The notes under the pieces: model-generated
What the model saw: the letters and a program-made list of their open reading frames with translations, nothing else
Told to the model about the DNA's origin: nothing
The model's database searches: none
DNA from: Pseudomonadota bacterium
GTDB taxonomy: Bacteria; Pseudomonadota; Alphaproteobacteria; HIMB59; GCA-002718135
NCBI GenBank assembly: GCA_027625355.1
Contig: JAQBWI010000074.1
Location: 1 to 5,772 of the forward strand
Direction: 5' to 3'
DNA length: 5,772 nt
In this document: in pieces, positions 1 to 5,457 of the stretch
Layout of the letters: every line of letters starts with the position of its first letter
How positions within the stretch are numbered: the stretch's first letter is position 1
Position numbers and translations under genes: made by a program

Positions 1-2
1 TA

Positions 3-1049
3 TTTTTAAAATTATCAGCTTTGTTTGCAGCAAACAATTACATACATCAAAGATTTTATGACACCCTCAGTAGTGCTGGAAACTATCAAGAACTTAATAC
101 AGATGTCCCACTTCAATGGTTCAAATTAGCAGATTTAATATCTTCAAATAATTATTATTTTGCATTGAGCAATAATATCATAGAAGGCCAGACCTTGTTA
201 ATAAGCTATATTCAAGCTTTAATATTTAATTTAAATTTCTATTCATATGATTTTGAATTTATAAGAATAAATGCGAATATAGTATTAGTTTTCATCGCAC
301 TGCTTGTGTATGATCTAAAAATTTCAAATAAAAATAAGATTATTGGAATTTTTGCATTATTTTCTATTATTTTAAATAGCGACTGGCTTACTTATTTATT
401 TGTAGATTCTCTAATGCTTGAGGGTATTGTGGGATTTATTTTTGCTACACTTCTATTGAATCTGAAGCAGCATACAAAAAAAAACTTCGAATCTAGATCA
501 TTAATTTTCTTTATCTTTTTTAGCAGTTTACTTTTTACCAAGCAATTTGTTTCTACACTCACGATATTATTATTTGCTTACATATTTATAAAATATAAAA
601 ATGTAAATTCACTCGTTATTCCAAGTTTCTATTTTATTGACTATTTATATAAAAAATATGTAATTTTAGGGTATAGTCAATTTGAACTTCTAAAAGGCAC
701 AAGTATTTCTGAATTGGTTACAAATATTTTTTTATTTAGGAATTTGGAAACAAGTAACATCTCAAAAATAATTAACCAGTTGTTAATTGATAGACCGGTA
801 TCTTATCTTCTACTGTTGTTTATCATTTTAAACTTATCCAGACTTGTTAAAAACACTAAAAATGAAGAATTAGATCTTATATTTGCAGTAGTAATAATAA
901 ACTTTGTTTTAATTTTTGCTTTATATGTTGCATGGTGGCATGACTTTGGGATACAGTCTTCTTTTCGGTATATATTAAATCTTTTTAATGTATTCTATTT
1001 ATCAACAATAATCCATTTAGACTCTATCGAAAAAAAATATTTAACTTAG
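3..1049 (+). CDS. Polytopic membrane protein, possibly a GT-C type glycosyltransferase (5' end off window)
   Basis: The reading frame is open from the left edge to a TAG at 1047-1049. The first possible start in view is a TTG at 21, but the codons before it (from 3) contain no stop, so the true start is probably upstream and the gene is partial. Numbering from the TTG, a soluble-looking stretch (about 1-80) precedes hydrophobic segments near 84-98, 106-120, 134-148, 160-174, 178-192, 262-276, 285-303 and 317-333, so about eight membrane spans are visible. The C-terminal WWHDFG and SFRY motifs followed by a last span recall lipid-linked-sugar transferases of the GT-C/GT39 type, but I see no diagnostic acidic loop motif, which may lie off the window. 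A flippase or polymerase is less likely but possible. The 3' end overlaps the convergent DPM1-like gene by 26 nt. Such an enzyme could use the polyprenyl-phosphate sugar that neighbour is predicted to make (inference). Nine A residues run in frame at 476-484. Confidence 0.6.
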   Translation, partial: FLKLSALFAANNYIHQRFYDTLSSAGNYQELNTDVPLQWFKLADLISSNNYYFALSNNIIEGQTLLISYIQALIFNLNFYSYDFEFIRINANIVLVFIALLVYDLKISNKNKIIGIFALFSIILNSDWLTYLFVDSLMLEGIVGFIFATLLLNLKQHTKKNFESRSLIFFIFFSSLLFTKQFVSTLTILLFAYIFIKYKNVNSLVIPSFYFIDYLYKKYVILGYSQFELLKGTSISELVTNIFLFRNLETSNISKIINQLLIDRPVSYLLLLFIILNLSRLVKNTKNEELDLIFAVVIINFVLIFALYVAWWHDFGIQSSFRYILNLFNVFYLSTIIHLDSIEKKYLT

Positions 1050-1737
1050 AGTGTTTTAATATTGTTGACATAATTCTTAGAGCATCAACTAGTTTAATTT
1101 TTTTACCTTCTTTGTAAGATCTTCCTGTGTAACTTATAGGGACCTCTCTGACCAAGTTATTAGTTTTTATGTGCTTTGATAAAATTTCAACTTCCATCGC
1201 AAAGCCATTTTCTTTAAGATTCATATTTAATAAATTTTTCGTTAAATTAATTTGATAACAGGAAGAGATATCTGAGATTTTGTATAAATTTATAACAGAA
1301 AACAATAAAGAAAATAACCTGTTCACAAAATAAGTGTAAAAATAAACGTTTTTCCTTATTTTGTTGCCTATTATTCTTGAACCCAAGATTAGGTCGTTTG
1401 GGTGCATTTTTGCTACTTCTAGCATTTCTTTTATATCTTCTGGAGAATATTCTAGGTCGGCGTCATGAACAATAACATGAGTACTTGTTGTTTGTTTAAT
1501 GCCTTCTAAAACAGCATACCCCTTTCCTTTTTTCTCTGTTGCATTGATTAAGTGAATGTATGAATAATCTAGTAGATATTTTGAGACGATTTTGACGCTA
1601 TTGTCAGATGAATTATTATTAACAAGAATAATCTCACTAAATATACCTGTACTAATCAAGCCAGAGAGAGACTCTTCAATATAAGCTTCTTCATTATAAA
1701 AAGGGACAATTGCAGTTAAAGATTTAAATTTAACCAT
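1024..1737 (-). CDS. Family 2 glycosyltransferase, DPM1-like (polyprenyl-phosphate sugar synthase type)
   Basis: A 237-residue cytosolic GT-A fold enzyme, complete, starting at ATG 1737-1735. Motifs in order: VPFYNEE (11-17), the nucleotide-binding strand LVNNNSSDNS (38-47), GKGYAV (71-76), the metal-binding DAD in HDADLEYSPED (91-101), LGSRI (118-122), FAMEVEILSK (179-188) and EVPISYTGRSYKEGKKI (198-214). The last two blocks are characteristic of the DPM1/DPG-synthase branch of GT2, which transfers a hexose from a nucleotide sugar to dolichyl or undecaprenyl phosphate. There is no C-terminal membrane extension, as in the short soluble forms, so a membrane partner would be needed to use the product. 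The usual DDGS block reads NNNSS here, with Asn in place of the first acidic residues; this variation also occurs in other GT2 enzymes and need not mean loss of activity. The gene is divergent from the GT4 gene and overlaps the convergent membrane protein gene by 26 nt. Sugar and acceptor are not predictable. Confidence 0.9.
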   Translation of the reverse strand: MVKFKSLTAIVPFYNEEAYIEESLSGLISTGIFSEIILVNNNSSDNSVKIVSKYLLDYSYIHLINATEKKGKGYAVLEGIKQTTSTHVIVHDADLEYSPEDIKEMLEVAKMHPNDLILGSRIIGNKIRKNVYFYTYFVNRLFSLLFSVINLYKISDISSCYQINLTKNLLNMNLKENGFAMEVEILSKHIKTNNLVREVPISYTGRSYKEGKKIKLVDALRIMSTILKHSKLNIFFR

Positions 1738-1743
1738 ATTTAT

Positions 1744-1749
1744 ATTCTA
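1744..1749 (-). promoter_or_regulatory. -10-like box TAGAAT for the DPM1-like gene
   Basis: On the minus strand TAGAAT (5 of 6 matches to TATAAT) ends exactly 6 nt before the ATG at 1737. A transcript beginning about 7 nt downstream would start at the initiation codon. No purine-rich ribosome binding site lies between the box and the ATG, and no -35 element is evident at 17-18 nt spacing. Its support comes mainly from the same arrangement at the other three complete genes. Confidence 0.4.
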
Positions 1750-1792
1750 ACTTTTAAATTAAAAAAGGATTATTACTGTTTATAAGATTTAA

Positions 1793-1798
1793 TATAGT
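1793..1798 (+). promoter_or_regulatory. -10-like box TATAGT for the GT4 gene
   Basis: TATAGT (5 of 6 matches to TATAAT) is followed by six bases and then the GTG start at 1805, so the predicted transcript would begin at or next to the start codon. The best -35 candidate at 17-nt spacing, TTATTA at 1770-1775, matches TTGACA at only three positions. Other -10-like hexamers lie just upstream (TATAAG at 1781-1786, TAATAT at 1790-1795), so the exact start site is uncertain. Confidence 0.4.
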
Positions 1799-1804
1799 CA
1801 AAGA

Positions 1805-2950
1805 GTGAAAAAAATTATACTTATAAATACAACCTATAAAGAAAAAGGCGGCGAGGATATTAATATCGTTGATGAGATAATTTTTTTAAAAAAAAATTAT
1901 GATGTAAAATATCTCGAATTCAAAAATAGTGATAAATTAAAACTAATAGATTATTTAGCCTTCTTTACAACTTCAAACAGAAAGTCAAATAAAATACTTC
2001 AAGATGCTCTAAATGAATTTAAACCAGACCTCGCATATGTCCACAACACATGGTTTAAAGCTAATTTGGGAATATTCAGAATACTACATAAAAATAATGT
2101 AAGGACTTATCTTAAAATACACAATTTTAGGTACTTTTGTACAAATTTTTTTTTGGTTAAAAATCATATAAAGACGGAAAAATTTTGCTACATGTGTAAC
2201 TTAAATAATACTGATCAAAAAATAATAAATTATTACTTCAGAGAATCTAAGGTAAAGTCTTTTTTTATGTTGATTTATGGAAAGAAATACTACAAGCTAC
2301 TCCATAAATCTAAAATAAATTTATTGGTGATGACCAATTTCCATAAAAAATTTTTAGTAAAAAACAAATTTAAACCTGAAAGTATTCATATCTACCCAAA
2401 TCCAATTATTAGTCCTAGCAATTATAACTACTATGAGAATTCAAACTATGTTGTATATGCAGGAAGATTAAGTTCAGATAAAGGGATAGATGAATTGATA
2501 AATGCATGGATAAATTCTAATGCAAAGAGTCTTGTTTTGAAAGTAATCGGTAGAGGTGAGTTACTAGAGCCTTTGAAAAAAAAATATAATAAATTCAATG
2601 TCGACTTCCTAGGAGAGAAAGATCATGACTCAACATTGAAACTTATTGAGAAATCTAGAGGAGTAATTACAGCAACTAAAATGTTTGAAGGTCAGCCTAG
2701 GCTATTGTGTGAAGCTTCAATAAGAGGTATCCCATCTTTATTTCCAAAATTTGGAGGAATGGCAGAGTTCTTTCCAGATAATTATCCATTAACATTCAAA
2801 CAGTTTGACTATATTGATTTAAAAACAAAGATAGAGCTCTTTCAAGATAGCAATAAATTAAAAAAAATTAGTAAAGATATTTTTAACTTCTCTAAAAAAG
2901 AATTTAGTGAAAATAAATTAAAATTTTCTTTCGAGAGGATAATATCATAG
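1805..2950 (+). CDS. GT4 family glycosyltransferase (GT-B fold, with Cys cluster)
   Basis: A complete 381-residue retaining glycosyltransferase, expected to add a sugar from a nucleotide donor to a glycan intermediate at the cytoplasmic face. The N-terminal acceptor domain has the TTYKEKGGED pattern (9-18) of GT4 enzymes that carry GGED plus a His-Asn and cysteine block: VHN (79-81), KIHNFRYFC (104-112) and CYMC (128-131) correspond to the C...CxxC arrangement of that subgroup. The C-terminal donor domain has YAGRLSSDKG (218-227), VIGRGEL (247-253), FLGEKDHD (268-275) and the EX7E motif with Glu295 and Glu303 in FEGQPRLLCEAS, followed by FGGMAEFF (316-323), which would bind the sugar nucleotide. 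GTG at 1805 is the likely start: an in-frame TAA sits at 1790-1792 with no ATG between, and residue 1 aligns with the usual start of the first strand. No Shine-Dalgarno sequence is present. Homopolymers of nine bases occur in frame at 1888-1896, 2146-2154 and 2576-2584. Linkage and substrate are not predictable. Confidence 0.92.
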   Translation: MKKIILINTTYKEKGGEDINIVDEIIFLKKNYDVKYLEFKNSDKLKLIDYLAFFTTSNRKSNKILQDALNEFKPDLAYVHNTWFKANLGIFRILHKNNVRTYLKIHNFRYFCTNFFLVKNHIKTEKFCYMCNLNNTDQKIINYYFRESKVKSFFMLIYGKKYYKLLHKSKINLLVMTNFHKKFLVKNKFKPESIHIYPNPIISPSNYNYYENSNYVVYAGRLSSDKGIDELINAWINSNAKSLVLKVIGRGELLEPLKKKYNKFNVDFLGEKDHDSTLKLIEKSRGVITATKMFEGQPRLLCEASIRGIPSLFPKFGGMAEFFPDNYPLTFKQFDYIDLKTKIELFQDSNKLKKISKDIFNFSKKEFSENKLKFSFERIIS

Positions 2951-3210
2951 CCTTTTATCTAAACCTTTTAGTACATCAAAAATTAATAGAATTTATTTAA
3001 TTTATCTTGCAAATTTATTTCCTATTTCCTGTCATTAATAATAATCCTAACTTTCTTAAATACCTAAAAAGATAAGTCAGCCTGTTAGAAATTATTCCAT
3101 AATTGCTTCTTCACCAAATCCTGAAAATAATAACTACATATTTTTTAATTGGCGACTTTTCCAGTTGATTATCAAGTTTTTTAAACCTTAAAATGATATA
3201 TAATACTGAT
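2951..3210 (+). other. Intergenic stretch without a convincing gene; possible decayed coding sequence
   Basis: About 260 bp lie between the GT4 stop and the preferred aminotransferase start, far longer than the other spacers here (0-67 bp). No ORF has both a start and a recognisable product. Two open stretches have protein-like composition: a plus-strand frame from 3060 to a TAA at 3189-3191 (43 codons, containing NYIFFNWRLFQLIIKFFKP, no ATG or GTG start), and a minus-strand frame from about 3190 to a TAA at 3014-3016 that contains ISNRLTYLFRYLRKLG but is interrupted by a TGA. Either could be the remnant of a lost glycan gene, or both could be chance in AT-rich DNA. A small palindrome TTGATTATCAA sits at 3165-3175, followed by six T. 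An 8-bp word, TAAACCTT, occurs at 2960-2967 and 3182-3189, near both ends. I see no strong terminator hairpin. Confidence 0.4.
3199..3204 (+). promoter_or_regulatory. -10 box TATAAT for the aminotransferase gene
   Basis: A perfect TATAAT ends 6 nt before the ATG at 3211 and lies downstream of the alternative ATG at 3193. If it is a real -10 element, the transcript would start at about 3211 and could not include the 3193 start, so the box also argues for the shorter protein. No -35 match is seen at normal spacing and no ribosome binding site precedes either ATG. Confidence 0.45.
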
Positions 3211-4371
3211 ATGACTACAAAAACAATACCCCTTTTCAAAGTATTTATGAGTGAAGCAGCCGCAGAAAATGTTTCTGATATTCTTTCTAGTGGCTACATA
3301 GCACAAGGACCTGAAGTAGATAAATTCGAGAATGTACTTAAAAAGTATTTTAATAATGAAAATGTTGTTACTACAAATTCTGCTACTTCAGCACTACATT
3401 TGGTTTTTCACATGCTTAAAGAGTTTGGATTAGGTGAAAATAAAATAAAGATTGAAACGGAACAAGATCACGTATTAACCACTCCTCTTACATGCACAGC
3501 TACTAATTGGCCAATAGTTGCTAATAATATTAACTTAAAGTGGGTTGATGTAGACCCATCTTCTTGCAACATGAGCTTGGATAGCTTGGAAGAAAAACTA
3601 AATAAAAATACAAAAGCCGTCTTAGTAGTCCATTGGGGTGGATATCCAGTAGATCTAGAAAGACTACAATTAATTCAAAACAATTTTAATGAAAAATACG
3701 GGTTTAAGTTTGTAATTATTGAAGATTGTGCCCATGCATTTGGTAGTAATGCTTTTGGAAGACAAATAGGAAATACAGGCAATATAAGTACATTTAGCTT
3801 TCAAGCTATTAAGCACTTAACAAGTGTTGATGGTGGATGCATTAACTTTAATAACATTAATGACACTGAGAAAGCAAAGTTACTCAGATGGTATGGAATT
3901 GATAGGAATGAAAATAGAAAAGATTTTCGTTGTGAGTCTGATATACAAAGCATCGGTTTCAAATTTCACATGAATGATGTAAATGCTTTCATTGGAAGAA
4001 AGAATTTTCAACCTGTCACCGAAAATTTATTGCAAATTCATATCAATAATGGTAAATATTACAACGAAGAATTAAAAAATGTAGATTATTTAGAGCTCAT
4101 GAATTATTCAAATGACTTTGAAGTCCCGTATTGGATATACACTATAAAAGTAAAAAATAGAGATGCATTTATGAAGCATATGGAGAAACATAATATTATT
4201 GTAAGCAGAGTTCATGAAAGGAATGACAAACATACTGCGATGGCTGAATATGTAGCTGACTTACCTTTATTAGAATCTTTTATAGATGAAATGGTTTGTA
4301 TACCAGTTGGTTGGTGGGTAGGTGAAGAAGAAAGATCTTATATCGTTGAGACAATTAAGAAAGGTTGGTAA
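3211..4371 (+). CDS. DegT/DnrJ/EryC1/StrS family sugar-nucleotide aminotransferase (PLP-dependent)
   Basis: A 386-residue cytosolic aminotransferase expected to convert an NDP-4-keto (or 3-keto) deoxy-sugar to the amino sugar, with glutamate or glutamine as likely amino donor. Numbered from ATG 3211, it has the N-terminal IPLFKVFMSE...SGYIAQGPEVDKFE block, the PLP-phosphate segment TNSATSALHL (55-64), WVDVDPSSCNMS, VVHWGGYPVDL, IIEDCAHAFG (169-178) with Asp172 predicted to pair with the PLP ring nitrogen, and SFQAIKHLTSVDGG with the Schiff-base Lys201. FKFHMNDVNAFIG (the family's RMSE/QAAIG region) follows. Length is normal for the family. An ATG at 3193 would add six residues (MIYNTD); 3211 is preferred because family members start just before the IPLFK-like block and because of the TATAAT at 3199-3204. 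The gene ends flush with the convergent dehydratase, which could supply its substrate. GC looks higher than in the glycosyltransferase genes to the left. The exact sugar (viosamine-, thomosamine- or perosamine-like) is not decidable. Confidence 0.93.
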   Translation: MTTKTIPLFKVFMSEAAAENVSDILSSGYIAQGPEVDKFENVLKKYFNNENVVTTNSATSALHLVFHMLKEFGLGENKIKIETEQDHVLTTPLTCTATNWPIVANNINLKWVDVDPSSCNMSLDSLEEKLNKNTKAVLVVHWGGYPVDLERLQLIQNNFNEKYGFKFVIIEDCAHAFGSNAFGRQIGNTGNISTFSFQAIKHLTSVDGGCINFNNINDTEKAKLLRWYGIDRNENRKDFRCESDIQSIGFKFHMNDVNAFIGRKNFQPVTENLLQIHINNGKYYNEELKNVDYLELMNYSNDFEVPYWIYTIKVKNRDAFMKHMEKHNIIVSRVHERNDKHTAMAEYVADLPLLESFIDEMVCIPVGWWVGEEERSYIVETIKKGW

Positions 4372-5412
4372 TTAAAACTCTAGCCATTCTGGATTTTTTA
4401 AGTACCATTGAACCATTCTTTCCAAACTTTCTTCAACTGTGTAATTCGGTTTCCAACCTGCAGACATAATGAATTCACCGTCTATTGCGTATCTTAAATC
4501 ATGACCTGGTCTTGACGAGTGAAAATCAACTAATTCATAGTCTAAATCAAATCCTGAAAAGTTGGAGATAAGTTGCGCAACTTCTAGATTGTCAAGCTCC
4601 TTAGTTCCTGGAATATTTACCTTTAAGCACTTTGGACCTATTTCTTTGTTTGAAAATTGTATAGATTTAAGTTTTTTGTAGTTATTAGTTATAAATAATA
4701 CAGAGCTTGCAACATCTTCACTATATAAATAATGTCTACTGCCTGGTTTTGATTTATCTTTATTTGCATGTATAGTAATTTTCTTATTATTTTTTAATTT
4801 CCATAATGTATTTGGAATATATTTTTCGGGATGCTGTCTCTCTCCATAAACATTCATACAGTGTGTGATAGCAATAGGCAAGTTGTAAGTATTCTCAAAC
4901 GCAATTGCCAGCTCTTCGCCACCTGCTTTTGCAGCACTGTAGGGGTTGGTGCTATTGTATCTATCCCATTCTTTGAATGATTGGCCGGGTTTGGCTGGTC
5001 CAAACACTTCATCAGTACTAAAGTAAACCAATAATTCGAGATTATTCATTGATCTTGCATAATTTAATATATTTGCAGTAGCTAGTACATTATCTTGAAC
5101 AAAGGTGAGTGGGTCAACTATAGATCTATCAACATGAGAAGATGCTGCCAAGTGATAAATGATATCAACATCATTTATCTGGGATTCAATTAAATTACTA
5201 ATTTCTGATTTAAGGTCATGATATATAATTTTTAATCTAGATTTAGTATTCTTATCATACCCTTTAAACATATGTTCAAATCTGTTGAGATTTCCAGAGT
5301 AGTCTAATCTGTCAAGACTTATTACTTCCCAGTCTGTGTTGTCAATGATATATTTTATTAGGATGTGACCTATGAAACCAGCGCCGCCTGTAACTAAAAC
5401 TTTTTTTGACAT
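4372..5412 (-). CDS. NAD-dependent sugar-nucleotide 4,6-dehydratase, RmlB-like (extended SDR)
   Basis: A complete 346-residue extended short-chain dehydrogenase, expected to convert an NDP-hexose such as dTDP-glucose to the 4-keto-6-deoxy form in the cytosol. Seen: the Rossmann motif GGAGFIG (9-15), Asp34 at the end of the second strand (NAD preference), HLAASSHVDRSI (87-98), the dehydratase triad Thr133-Asp134-Glu135 in STDEVFG, the catalytic YxxxK with Tyr158 and Lys162, MNVYGERQHPEKYIP (186-200), and FHSSRPGHDLRYAID (297-311). TDE marks a dehydratase rather than an epimerase. The ERQHPEKYIP block and the PGSRHYLY segment (223-230) differ from classical RmlB (which from memory has YGPYxFPEKLIP and RDWLY there) and recall a separate subfamily found in bacteria and phages, so the nucleotide and sugar are not certain. 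It starts at the ATG at 5412-5410, with no Shine-Dalgarno. Its stop abuts that of the convergent aminotransferase with no base between; together they could make an amino-dideoxy sugar nucleotide. Confidence 0.92.
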   Translation of the reverse strand: MSKKVLVTGGAGFIGHILIKYIIDNTDWEVISLDRLDYSGNLNRFEHMFKGYDKNTKSRLKIIYHDLKSEISNLIESQINDVDIIYHLAASSHVDRSIVDPLTFVQDNVLATANILNYARSMNNLELLVYFSTDEVFGPAKPGQSFKEWDRYNSTNPYSAAKAGGEELAIAFENTYNLPIAITHCMNVYGERQHPEKYIPNTLWKLKNNKKITIHANKDKSKPGSRHYLYSEDVASSVLFITNNYKKLKSIQFSNKEIGPKCLKVNIPGTKELDNLEVAQLISNFSGFDLDYELVDFHSSRPGHDLRYAIDGEFIMSAGWKPNYTVEESLERMVQWYLKNPEWLEF

Positions 5413-5418
5413 ATAGGG

Positions 5419-5424
5419 ATATTA
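5419..5424 (-). promoter_or_regulatory. -10-like box TAATAT for the dehydratase gene
   Basis: On the minus strand TAATAT ends 6 nt before the ATG at 5412 and matches TATAAT at four positions, keeping TA...T. A better TATAAT lies further upstream on the same strand (5435-5440) and would give a leader of roughly 16 nt without a Shine-Dalgarno. Either box would let the gene be transcribed separately from the codirectional gene that ends 45 bp upstream. Confidence 0.3.
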
Positions 5425-5434
5425 ACAATTTTAA

Positions 5435-5440
5435 ATTATA
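5435..5440 (-). promoter_or_regulatory. Alternative -10 hexamer TATAAT upstream of the dehydratase gene
   Basis: A perfect TATAAT on the minus strand inside the 45-bp spacer between the right-edge gene and the dehydratase. No convincing -35 lies 17 nt upstream (TATTAA at 5458-5463, overlapping the previous stop codon). In DNA this AT-rich a single hexamer can occur by chance; it is listed because it competes with the box at 5419-5424. Confidence 0.25.
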
Positions 5441-5457
5441 ATTACCGACTTATTAAA

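Noticed and set aside
38..47. Loss of activity in the DPM1-like GT2 because its nucleotide-binding motif reads NNNSSDNS (protein residues 38-47)
   Set aside because: All other motifs, including DAD and the C-terminal EVPISY block, are intact, and Asn-rich versions of this motif occur in other GT2 enzymes.
2980..3003. Inverted repeat AAATTAA / TTAATTT after the GT4 gene as a terminator
   Set aside because: The seven-pair stem is entirely A-T with a ten-base loop and no following T tract, so it would be very unstable.
3165..3175. Palindrome TTGATTATCAA as an FNR/CRP-type operator
   Set aside because: FNR half-sites are separated by four bases; here one base separates them. It is short and AT-rich, and the loop is too small for a terminator hairpin.
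2960..3189. 8-bp direct repeat TAAACCTT as a mobile-element target duplication
   Set aside because: Nothing resembling a transposase or terminal inverted repeats lies between the copies, and an AT-rich 8-mer can recur by chance.
3060..3191. 43-codon plus-strand open frame as a small gene
   Set aside because: It has no ATG, GTG or early TTG start, no upstream signal and no recognised motif; described only as a possible relic.
3193..3210. ATG at 3193 as the aminotransferase start
   Set aside because: It adds only six residues not expected from family alignment, has no ribosome binding site, and contains a TATAAT that points to a start at 3211.
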